This document shows positions 1-6,103 of a stretch of 18,003 bases of DNA, piece by piece. A model generated the notes under the pieces. That model searched no databases. It was not told the DNA's origin and was given only the letters and a program-made list of their open reading frames with translations. Location of the stretch: positions 1-18,003 of the forward strand of contig JAEZDR010000037.1 of the NCBI GenBank assembly GCA_023433265.1, in the 5' to 3' direction. This DNA is from Bacteroidota bacterium (GTDB lineage Bacteria > Bacteroidota > Bacteroidia > Chitinophagales > Chitinophagaceae). A program made the position numbers and the translations under genes. Position 1 is the first letter of the stretch. The number at the start of each line of letters is the position of its first letter.

Positions 1-207
1 AGTCAAACCCTTTGAAGATGCCTTCGTTGTTGAAACAAAATGCTGAACCTACAAATCTTGATTTACGGGTAACAGAATAGAAAGCACCAATACCGACAAT
101 CAATTCATTGTTTGTTGGTCTGTTTAACCGCCAGGGAACTCCACCTAATTTTGCCAACATGGCTATTTCAATGTGTGGCAGGAATGTATTGAAATCGTTG
201 TTATAGT
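1..207 (-). pseudogene. Prokaryotic Argonaute, PIWI-domain fragment cut by an insertion sequence
   Basis: Reading the minus strand from 207 to 1 gives an open frame of about 68 codons with no stop, which continues past base 1. It contains AMLAKLGGVPWRL, then ELIVGIGAF, then RFVGSAFCFNNEGIF. The K-LGG-PW block followed by a VGI beta strand is the typical start of the PIWI domain of prokaryotic Argonautes, which use small guide nucleic acids to recognise invading DNA or RNA. In nuclease-active Argonautes the VGI strand usually carries the first catalytic Asp (VGID). Here the aligned residue is Gly, which suggests a catalytically inactive PIWI of the kind found in short pAgos; this is inference from a short fragment. 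The N-terminal part (MID and any partner gene) should lie at higher coordinates but is replaced by the IS21 element, so the gene is broken. Not enough is visible to assign a pAgo subclass. Confidence 0.8.
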
Positions 208-306
208 TGCAAGCGCCGGTGAAGTTGACCACCTTGCGCCGGTTTAACGTGACCAGTGCAGGCCGGTTCAAACTGACCACCTGGGGCCGGAGCAAATTGA
301 CCACTT
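208..306. repeat. Left end of IS21 element: four 24-bp terminal iterons
   Basis: Four degenerate copies of a GCCGG-N6-to-8-TGACCA motif occur in a row. Their TGACC cores begin at 226, 250, 274 and 298, exactly 24 bp apart. Multiple terminal repeats of this kind are typical of IS21-family ends and are thought to be transposase binding sites. The right end has only two copies, so the ends are asymmetric. Confidence 0.8.
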
Positions 307-310
307 AATA

Positions 311-391
311 AGGAGGTTTTAGTTCATGTTGTCAGGAGCCTTATGTTGGATTTTAAACCAACATGAATGGCAAATAACCCGATCAGCATGA
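311..391 (+). promoter_or_regulatory. Translational leader of istA: short leader ORF, hairpin and slippery-like heptamer
   Basis: The only good Shine-Dalgarno, AGGAGG at 311-316, is spaced 9 nt from ATG 326, which opens a 21-codon frame ending at TGA 389-391, not istA itself. The istA ATG at 367 has no SD and sits directly after a hairpin: ATGTTGG (343-349), loop ATTTTAAA, CCAACAT (358-364). In the leader frame the loop contains T-TTA-AAC (352-358), a classic -1 slippery heptamer. A -1 shift there would meet TGA 364-366, directly followed by the istA ATG. This suggests that leader translation opens the hairpin and ribosomes restart at istA. The layout is seen in the sequence; the mechanism is inferred. 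Confidence 0.4.
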
Positions 392-1917
392 TTAAGATCC
401 GACAGATTCTTCGTTTGCAAAGCCAAGGATTGAGTAAGCTTCAAATAGCTGCACAAACTGGAATAGCCCGCAACACACTTAAGAAGTACATTAAAGAATT
501 TACTTCCTCCGGATTAAGCTTTGAAGAGATCAATGAACTCAGTGATAAAGAACTGGAGGATTTGTTTGTAAAGCCTGAAGACAGGCCCCTCAACGAACGC
601 CTTCAAATATTATTCAGTCTTTTTCCAGCCATTGAAAAAGAACTGAAAAGAAAAGGAGTTACCCGCCAGCTACTCTGGAAAGAATATAAAACCAATCATC
701 CTGATGGTGTGGGTCTGAGTCAGTTCAAACATTATTTTTCCCAGTGGAAAGCGCAGGTAAATCCCACCATGCACATGGAGCACAAAGCAGGTGATAAACT
801 CTATGTGGATTTTGCAGGAGATAAACTTGAGATCATTAATGAACAAACAGGTGAAATAAAACCTGTTGAAGTTTTTGTTGCTATTCTTGGAGCAAGCCAG
901 TTGACATATGTGGAAGCTGTGATGACGCAGCAAAAAGAGGATTTTATTTTTGCCTGCGAGAATGCACTGCATTACTGTGGCGGAGTGCCCGCAGCTATTG
1001 TTCCCGATAATTTAAAATCAGCCGTCAGCAAAAGCAGTAAATACGAGCCTACGCTCAATGAGACCTTTGCTGATTTTGCAGAACACTATGGAACAACTAT
1101 TCTTCCTGCAAGAGCCTACCGGCCACGAGATAAAGCACTGGTTGAAAACGCTGTGCGGATCATCTACACACGTATATATGTAAAAGTAAAAAGGCAACAA
1201 TATTTTACGCTGCAGGATCTGAACGCTGCTATACTTACAGCTTTGGAAGAACATAATAATGCACCACTCAGAGGACGTAATTACAGCCGCCGGCAACAGT
1301 TTGATGAAGTGGAAAGAAATGTACTGATGCCACTGCCTGAACTACGTTATGAACTAAAAAAGCATCAATATGCAACGGTTGCAAAAAACGGTCACGTTGG
1401 ACTCAGTGCCGACAAGCATTACTATAGCGTTCCCTACCGGTTTATTGGAAAGAAGGTAAAGCTGTTATACTCCAGAAGCAGTGTTGAGATTTTTTACAAC
1501 TACGAACGTATTGCCCTGCACGAGCGCACCAAAAGTGCTTATCGCTACACCACACAGAAAGATCATATGGCTTCAACACACCGTTTTGTAAGCGAGTGGA
1601 CGCCGGAGCGGTTCACATCCTGGGCTGCAGGCATACATGAAGATGTAAGGTTGTATGTACTCAAAGTACTGGACCGAAAGCAACATCCCGAACAAGCATA
1701 TAAGTCTTGCATGGGCATACTTGGCTTTGCAAAAAAAGTAGGCAATGACCGGCTGATAAAAGCTTGCCAGCGGGCACTCGGCTATGGAGCCTACAATTAC
1801 AAAACCATACAGAAGATACTGGAAAGAGAACTGGATCTAAGAGACACGCCGGACGAAGCTGACCAACTGCAGATGCCCTTCCATGACAACATACGCGGAG
1901 AAAACTATTATCAATAA
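367..1917 (+). CDS. istA: IS21-family transposase IstA
   Basis: This DDE integrase-type transposase acts at the element's terminal repeats together with IstB. The 516 residues are in the usual IstA range. A helix-turn-helix lies at about residues 10-45 (KIRQILRLQSQGLSKLQIA onward), followed by an rve/RNase H-fold core. The likely catalytic triad is D148 (YVDFAG), D214 (VPDNLK) and E260 (KALVEN). The C-terminal third is basic and matches the family's DNA-binding tail. ATG 367 is chosen because MANN-ISM-KIRQIL resembles the usual N-terminus. No SD precedes it; initiation may depend on the upstream leader ORF. The reading frame is intact, and istB follows after 15 nt. Confidence 0.95.
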   Translation: MANNPISMIKIRQILRLQSQGLSKLQIAAQTGIARNTLKKYIKEFTSSGLSFEEINELSDKELEDLFVKPEDRPLNERLQILFSLFPAIEKELKRKGVTRQLLWKEYKTNHPDGVGLSQFKHYFSQWKAQVNPTMHMEHKAGDKLYVDFAGDKLEIINEQTGEIKPVEVFVAILGASQLTYVEAVMTQQKEDFIFACENALHYCGGVPAAIVPDNLKSAVSKSSKYEPTLNETFADFAEHYGTTILPARAYRPRDKALVENAVRIIYTRIYVKVKRQQYFTLQDLNAAILTALEEHNNAPLRGRNYSRRQQFDEVERNVLMPLPELRYELKKHQYATVAKNGHVGLSADKHYYSVPYRFIGKKVKLLYSRSSVEIFYNYERIALHERTKSAYRYTTQKDHMASTHRFVSEWTPERFTSWAAGIHEDVRLYVLKVLDRKQHPEQAYKSCMGILGFAKKVGNDRLIKACQRALGYGAYNYKTIQKILERELDLRDTPDEADQLQMPFHDNIRGENYYQ

Positions 1918-1932
1918 CTAAAACCAAAAACA

Positions 1933-2667
1933 ATGAATGAATCAACACTTGACAAAATGCGAAAGATGAAACTCTTTGGCATGTACCGGGCTTTTAAAAC
2001 CAATCTTGAGGACAATACAGGCGAAAGCTTTACTCCCGATGAAATCATAGCACACCTCACAGATGCCGAATGGGATGAAAGACAGGGACGATCCATTGAA
2101 CAAAAAATAAAGAATGCCCGCTTCCGTTACAAAGCAGCGCTTGAAGATCTGAACTATAGTACGAACCGTAATATTGATAAAAACCAGATCATGCGTTTTG
2201 CCGACTGTAGTTTTATAGACAAAGCAGAATGTATACTGATCACCGGAAGTACCGGTATCGGCAAGAGCTATATTGCCTCTGCACTTGGACAACATGCCTG
2301 CGGCATGGGATACAAAGCTGTTTATTACAATCTTCCCAAGCTGTTTACCAAACTGAAAATGAGTAAGGCTGATGGCTCATACCTGAAAGAGATAGCGAAA
2401 ATAGAACGGCAGCAACTGCTGATACTTGACGATTTTGGTCTGCAACCTTTTGATGCACCCAGCAGGCTTGCACTGATGGAACTGATAGAAGACAGGCATG
2501 GAAAAGGAGCTTTGATCATCACATCTCAAGTGCCGGTAAACAAATGGTATGATATCATTGGAGAACAAACTATTGCAGATGCCATACTGGACAGGATCGT
2601 TCACAATGCTCACAGGCTGGAGCTAAAAGGTGAGTCAATGAGAAAAAAAAGAGCAGCAGAAAACTAA
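1933..2667 (+). CDS. istB: IS21-family ATPase helper IstB
   Basis: This AAA+ ATPase of the DnaA/DnaC-like group forms oligomers on target DNA and activates the IstA transposase. Walker A is GSTGIGKS at residues 105-112 and Walker B is LLILDDFG at 162-169. The sensor region contains IITSQVP (195-201), and the conserved end is a basic tail with the element GESMRKKR. The 244-residue length is normal for IstB, with an N-terminal helical domain (about 1-95) before the ATPase core. The gene starts 15 nt after istA and is probably on the same transcript. No disruption is visible. Confidence 0.95.
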   Translation: MNESTLDKMRKMKLFGMYRAFKTNLEDNTGESFTPDEIIAHLTDAEWDERQGRSIEQKIKNARFRYKAALEDLNYSTNRNIDKNQIMRFADCSFIDKAECILITGSTGIGKSYIASALGQHACGMGYKAVYYNLPKLFTKLKMSKADGSYLKEIAKIERQQLLILDDFGLQPFDAPSRLALMELIEDRHGKGALIITSQVPVNKWYDIIGEQTIADAILDRIVHNAHRLELKGESMRKKRAAEN

Positions 2668-2755
2668 ACCCAAGTAACTAAATTTGAAAAAGTAAACAGC
2701 ATCAAAATTGTTAACCCTGATATACCTGAACTACCAAATCTTCGCCAGCAAAACA

Positions 2756-2805
2756 GGTGGTCAATTTGCCTCGGCCTGAGGTGGTCAATTTAATCGGCGC
2801 TTCCA
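2756..2805. repeat. Right end of IS21 element: two 24-bp terminal iterons
   Basis: On the complement, TGACC cores begin at 2787 and 2763, again 24 bp apart. The tip TGGAAGCGCCG pairs with TGCAAGCGCCG at the left end. This fixes the outer boundary at CA 2804-2805 more convincingly than the inner GGTGGTCA would. Confidence 0.75.
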
Positions 2806-2959
2806 CTTCAGAATCCTCAGGAAAGCTCGATCTCACTTCTTCCAGGCTAAAAGAATGTCGTCCTTTCGAGGAAAGGTTGTCAACCCATTCTGATATTGAA
2901 AGTGAACTAATCAAGAGTAAAATTTTGCGTAAATTATCTAATTTTGATAACTTTTGCAA
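2806..2959 (-). pseudogene. AbiEi-like type IV antitoxin / winged-helix regulator, 5' fragment
   Basis: The minus-strand frame from TTG 2959 reads into the IS21 element after about 51 codons. It contains LSISEWVDNLSSKGRHSF and then SLEEVRSSFPEDSE. This resembles the N-terminal winged-helix segment of Bacteroidota AbiEi-family antitoxins (K-G-R-x-SF-x-x-EEV, then a SFP segment), which pair with AbiEii nucleotidyltransferase toxins in abortive phage infection. The rest of the antitoxin and any toxin gene are missing. No ATG is in frame before the stop at 2975-2977, so TTG 2959 or an internal TTG would be the start. The family call rests on about 35 residues and is moderate. Confidence 0.55.
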
Positions 2960-2974
2960 ATAATTGCTTCTGTT

Positions 2975-3630
2975 TTATAATGTACGCAGAGTTATCCACC
3001 CCTTGGGGGAGAAATAATTTGTGCAAAATAAAATATTTGTCAACGTTGTGTCAAGGTCAGTGCATGAGCAAGGGTTTGTGTCAGTGAAGCCCCGCAACGC
3101 AGACGGTGGTACGCAAGGCGAGCAAAATGATTGGCAGCGGGTGGACTGAATGCGACCGAAATGAATGTAGGACGTAGTGTAGCGGAATGGAACCCAGTGA
3201 GTATTGTAGCGTTGCTTGCGAGAGGATTTGTGCAGCCTTGTAGTCATGCTTTGTGTTGTAGGTCAGGCTGCCAAGCCTTGCAGCAAATAGTCGGGCTACG
3301 AACGTGGTGTAATGTAGCGGAACGAAGGACGAAATGAATGAGGTGGCATGAAGGACACAGGAGCTGCCGTGACGACTGCCGTATGAGCTGCAAGCAGTGT
3401 GACAAACTGCGTAGCGTAGCGAAGCACCCGAAGGGCATTGTCAGCTTTGCCAATACCATACAAGTTTAATAAACAGCTTATTGGCAATGCTGCAATGGTT
3501 TGGCGCATCTGCTTGCCATTATCCACATTTTGTTGCTTTTATCTGCACTGCTTTGCACTGGTAAAACGCTGAAACCATTGATAATACTGCATTTCAGAGA
3601 ATAAGGAAGAATGATGATGAATGAAAATAA
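2975..3630. other. Gene-free, G-rich stretch with scattered direct repeats
   Basis: No convincing protein is seen on either strand; open frames here have atypical composition. The plus strand from about 3040 to 3430 is noticeably rich in G and purines, unlike its AT-rich surroundings. Short motifs recur: TGTAGCGGAA at 3178 and 3313, TGTAGCG at 3205, GTAGCGTAGCG near 3411, and CGAAATGAATG at 3157 and 3330. It lies between a truncated defence gene and a tRNA-derived attachment-like site, so it may be the non-coding end of an integrated element or a structured RNA. No known RNA family was recognised. Confidence 0.5.
3436..3497. repeat. Long imperfect inverted repeat (about 19-bp stem)
   Basis: The left arm 3436-3455 (CATTGTCAGCTTTGCCAATA) matches the complement of 3479-3497 (TATTGGCAATGCTGCAATG) except for one extra base and one mismatch. 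The loop is 23 nt. It has no U-tract, so it is not a typical terminator. It could be a recombination site, a small transposon relic or part of a structured RNA. Confidence 0.65.
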
Positions 3631-3647
3631 GTCCCGTCCGGTCCGCA
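3631..3647 (+). other. tRNA 3'-end fragment (tRNA-Asp-like), probable attachment-site copy of an integrated island
   Basis: GTCCCGTCCGGTCCGCA fits the last part of a tRNA: the end of a T-loop (GT), the 3' side of a T-stem (CCCGT), the 3' acceptor strand (CCGGTCC), discriminator G and CA. G73 with a GGACCGG/CCGGTCC acceptor best fits tRNA-Asp. No tRNA body lies upstream, and a terminator follows at once. Integrases that use tRNA genes rebuild the tRNA at one end and leave the original 3' end at the other. The orientation puts the island to the left (defence-gene remnants) and the host chromosome to the right (accA, dapA). No full tRNA or integrase is visible here. Confidence 0.55.
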
Positions 3648-3673
3648 AAAGCTCCTCAATGAGGGGCTTTTTT
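3647..3673 (+). terminator. Rho-independent terminator behind the tRNA fragment
   Basis: AAAA-GCTCCTC-AAT-GAGGGGC-TTTTTT forms a 7-bp stem with one G-U pair and a 3-nt loop, extended by the A/T runs. It was presumably the terminator of the original tRNA gene. Confidence 0.8.
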
Positions 3674-4090
3674 GTTTGAAATGCACTAAACCCACGGCAT
3701 TTTCCCGCAAAAACTGGCAATTCTGAATCGTTAAGCTAGGTGCCTTATAACCCAATTCGTCACTTTGAAAGGTCAGCACCATGCACTCAATTCACCCGTT
3801 TACCATCTTTAGATATTCTAACATCAACTTGAGGATCTCCCATCACCTTGCCCACGAAACACACCTTGCTGAGTGCAGGCAAATAAGTCACATCAAACTG
3901 GTAAGCTCAAAACTCGTCACAGGGATTCAGTCGTGCAATCCATCAACATTTCAGATGTGCAAAGTCTTATGTTAGAAATGGCTCCGCTGAAGCATGCACT
4001 TTTGTTCCTTTCTGGGGTGCCTGTTTCGTAAAGACCTAAATAGCTGAAATTCAATTCAAGCCTTATCTTAAGCCACTTAAAAAACAAAAG
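3674..4090. other. Gene-free stretch, possibly holding decayed coding DNA
   Basis: No intact gene is seen. On the minus strand, 3906 to 3787 reads as 39 codons with protein-like content (QFDVTYLPALSKVCFVGKV, then GDPQVDVRISKDGKRVN and stop), preceded by an in-frame TGA. A second open piece in a different frame lies at about 3930-4020. This could be the frameshifted relic of a gene, but the pieces are too short to assign. Confidence 0.3.
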
Positions 4091-4121
4091 TTTCTAAACA
4101 AGCCCTACGGCCTTAATTTTA
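4091..4121 (+). promoter_or_regulatory. Candidate Bacteroidota promoter for accA-dapA
   Basis: TTTC (4091-4094), a 19-nt spacer, then TAATTTTA (4114-4121) resembles the Bacteroidota consensus TTTG-N19-TAnnTTTG with one mismatch in each box. Transcription would start around 4128, giving a leader of under 20 nt before the accA ATG. Confidence 0.4.
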
Positions 4122-4145
4122 CCGCGTACAAAATCATTTATATAC

Positions 4146-5135
4146 ATGCCACAATACCCCAACAGGCAGTTCCTGGATTTTGAGCAACCCATTAAAGACT
4201 TATATGAACAAATTGAACAAGCCAAGAAACTTGCGGAGAAAAATCATAAGATAGACTATACACAAAATATCAATCAACTGGAAGAGGCTATCGTCGACAA
4301 GCGGAAAGAAATAACTGCCTCCCTAACACCTTGGCAGCGGGTGCAGCTTAGCCGTCACCCCGATCGCCCCTATACCCTGAAATTCATACAGAAAATGTCG
4401 CAGAACTTCCTTGAGCTTCACGGCGATAGGACGGTAAAGGACGATAAAGCTATGGTGGGCGGATTTGCAGATGTGGATGGACAAACCGTTATGTTTATTG
4501 GTCAGCAAAAGGGTACGAATACCAAGCTGCGTCAAATGCGCAATTTTGGAATGGCTAACCCGGAGGGCTACCGTAAGGCACTAAGGCTGATGAAGCTTGC
4601 CGAAAAATTTAATAAGCCTATTGTTACCTTAATAGATACTCCCGGTGCATTTCCCGGCCTGGAAGCCGAAGAAAGAGGGCAGGGAGAAGCGATTGCCCGC
4701 AACATCTATGAAATGATCAGGTTAAAAGTGCCTGTAATTTGTTGTATAATCGGCGAAGGAGCAAGCGGAGGAGCCTTAGGTATCGGTGTAGGCGACAGGG
4801 TGCTTATGATGGAGAACACCTGGTACACCGTAATCTCCCCCGAAAGCTGTAGTTCTATCCTTTGGCGGAGCTGGGATAAAAAAGAAGTTGCAGCGGAGCA
4901 ATTGAGGCTTACAGCTACTGATATGAAGCGCTTTGAATTAGTAGATGAGATAGTGCCTGAACCACCGGGTGGCGCTCATTGGGACTATGATGAAGCTGCT
5001 AACATACTTAAGAGCTATATTTTACGCAATCTTGACGAGCTTAAAAAAATGACCCCTGAAGAGCGCTGCAACGAACGAATTCATAAATTCAATCGCATGG
5101 GCTTTTGGGAAGAAACCAACTCCTGCGAGGTCTAG
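4146..5135 (+). CDS. accA: Acetyl-CoA carboxylase, carboxyltransferase subunit alpha
   Basis: AccA forms, with AccD, the carboxyltransferase that moves the carboxyl group from biotin-BCCP to acetyl-CoA, giving malonyl-CoA for fatty acid synthesis in the cytoplasm. The 329 residues match the family length. A helical N-terminal region (about 10-60) precedes the crotonase-fold core. Conserved segments include LHGDR (91-95), DTPGAFPGLEAEERGQ (164-179), GEGASGGALGIG (203-214) and YTVISPESCSSILW, which shape the acyl-CoA pocket. The start at 4146 matches the usual MP-x-x-x-R-x-FLDFE-P-I onset. dapA starts 20 nt downstream in the same direction, so a shared transcript is likely. Confidence 0.97.
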   Translation: MPQYPNRQFLDFEQPIKDLYEQIEQAKKLAEKNHKIDYTQNINQLEEAIVDKRKEITASLTPWQRVQLSRHPDRPYTLKFIQKMSQNFLELHGDRTVKDDKAMVGGFADVDGQTVMFIGQQKGTNTKLRQMRNFGMANPEGYRKALRLMKLAEKFNKPIVTLIDTPGAFPGLEAEERGQGEAIARNIYEMIRLKVPVICCIIGEGASGGALGIGVGDRVLMMENTWYTVISPESCSSILWRSWDKKEVAAEQLRLTATDMKRFELVDEIVPEPPGGAHWDYDEAANILKSYILRNLDELKKMTPEERCNERIHKFNRMGFWEETNSCEV

Positions 5136-5155
5136 AAATAATTAAAAAACTTATT

Positions 5156-6043
5156 ATGTCAGTTCGCGATATATTAAAAGGTACCGGCGTTGCGCTCGTT
5201 ACTCCTTTCAAATCGGATGGTAGCATTGACTTTCCTGCTTTGGAAAAGCTGCTTACCTATGTAATAGACGGAGGGGTTGAATACGTGGTTACACTTGGTA
5301 CAACGGGTGAAACCCCTACACTCGACAAGCAGGAAAAGGAAGACTTAATTAATTTCACCATCGAAAACGTTTCCGGTCGCGTTCCAGTGGTTGTGGGCAT
5401 AGGAGGCAACAATACAAAGGAGTGCATAGAAGCTCTCGAAAAGCTACCGGTACAGCATGCAACTGCCATCTTAAGCGCATCACCCTATTATAATAAACCT
5501 TCGCAGGAGGGCATTTTTCAGCATTATAAAGCGATGGCTGCCGCCACAAACAAACCCATCCTTTTATATAACGTACCCGGCCGCACAGGTAGGAATATAA
5601 CTGCGGCTACCACGCTAAAACTTGCTACAGAAGTTGAAAACATCGTTGGGATAAAGGAAGCGAGTGGCGACCTTGCCCAGTGTATGCAAATATTGAGGGA
5701 TAAACCTAGCGATTTTATGGTAGTGAGTGGCGATGATAACCTTGTTCTTCCACAGATGGCTTGCGGTATGTCAGGTGTCATAAGCGTTGCTGCCAATTGC
5801 CTTCCAAAGAAGTTTTCCGAGATGGTGAGGTATTGTCTGGAGCAAGACTATGTGAGCGCCCGTACGATCCATTACCAACTTCTTGAAGCATACGACTTAT
5901 TGTTCGTGGAGAACAATCCGGCCGGCGTGAAGGCTTTCCTTACAGAATTGGGGATAATTGGCAACAATTTGCGGCTTCCACTTACTCCATTGAGTAACGG
6001 CGTTTACGAACAGGTACGCCGGTATTTGTCAACACTTTCTTAA
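5156..6043 (+). CDS. dapA: 4-hydroxy-tetrahydrodipicolinate synthase
   Basis: DapA condenses pyruvate with aspartate semialdehyde, the first committed step of the lysine and diaminopimelate pathway that supplies the cell wall. The TIM-barrel protein has GTTGETPTL (48-56, active-site Thr pair), SPYYNKPSQEG (109-119), ILLYNVPGRTG (135-145, catalytic Tyr138) and GIKEASG with Schiff-base Lys167. ATG 5156 gives 295 residues, the standard length, and an onset LKGTGVALVTPF. An in-frame TTG at 5107-5105 inside accA would only add a non-conserved leader. No clear SD is present; the upstream sequence is A-rich, as is common in this phylum. Confidence 0.97.
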   Translation: MSVRDILKGTGVALVTPFKSDGSIDFPALEKLLTYVIDGGVEYVVTLGTTGETPTLDKQEKEDLINFTIENVSGRVPVVVGIGGNNTKECIEALEKLPVQHATAILSASPYYNKPSQEGIFQHYKAMAAATNKPILLYNVPGRTGRNITAATTLKLATEVENIVGIKEASGDLAQCMQILRDKPSDFMVVSGDDNLVLPQMACGMSGVISVAANCLPKKFSEMVRYCLEQDYVSARTIHYQLLEAYDLLFVENNPAGVKAFLTELGIIGNNLRLPLTPLSNGVYEQVRRYLSTLS

Positions 6044-6103
6044 ACGAGGGCTGGGCTTTCAGCTTGCGGCAGCTATCTGCTGAGATATTTATATATTCAT
6101 TGT

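Larger units (their letters stand above)
208..2805 (+). mobile_element. IS21-family insertion sequence, complete (istA + istB)
   Basis: The element carries istA (transposase) and istB (ATPase helper) in the usual order and is about 2.6 kb, in the family's range. Both tips start with TG when read inward: TGCAAGCGCCG at 208 and, on the complement, TGGAAGCGCCG at 2805. They continue into matching TTGACCACC motifs repeated at a 24-bp spacing. Both genes are intact, so the copy may still be able to move. The bases just outside differ (TTATAGT before 208, CTTCAGA after 2805), so no target duplication of 4-8 bp is visible. This points to a deletion or recombination after insertion. The left flank is pAgo coding DNA and the right flank an AbiEi-like gene, both on the minus strand. 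Confidence 0.87.

Noticed and set aside
226..2787. IS21 boundaries at the inner TGACCACC...GGTGGTCA pair
   Set aside because: The inverted repeat clearly continues outward (AAGCGCCG on both sides) to TG/CA at 208 and 2805.
3131..3337. 68-codon plus-strand open frame in the G-rich tract
   Set aside because: Cys- and Trp-rich unnatural composition, no ribosome site, overlaps repeats, and no family resemblance.
3436..3497. Integron attC site
   Set aside because: The hairpin has a suitable size, but the conserved AAC/GTT core ends are absent and there is no integron integrase or cassette series.
3519..3527. TTATCCACA, a perfect DnaA-box-like 9-mer, with a near match at 2991
   Set aside because: Only one perfect copy and no cluster, AT-rich unwinding region or replication gene; a single 9-mer is weak evidence for an origin.
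5105..5155. Upstream TTG start for dapA inside accA
   Set aside because: It adds 17 non-conserved residues; ATG 5156 gives the standard DapA length and N-terminus.
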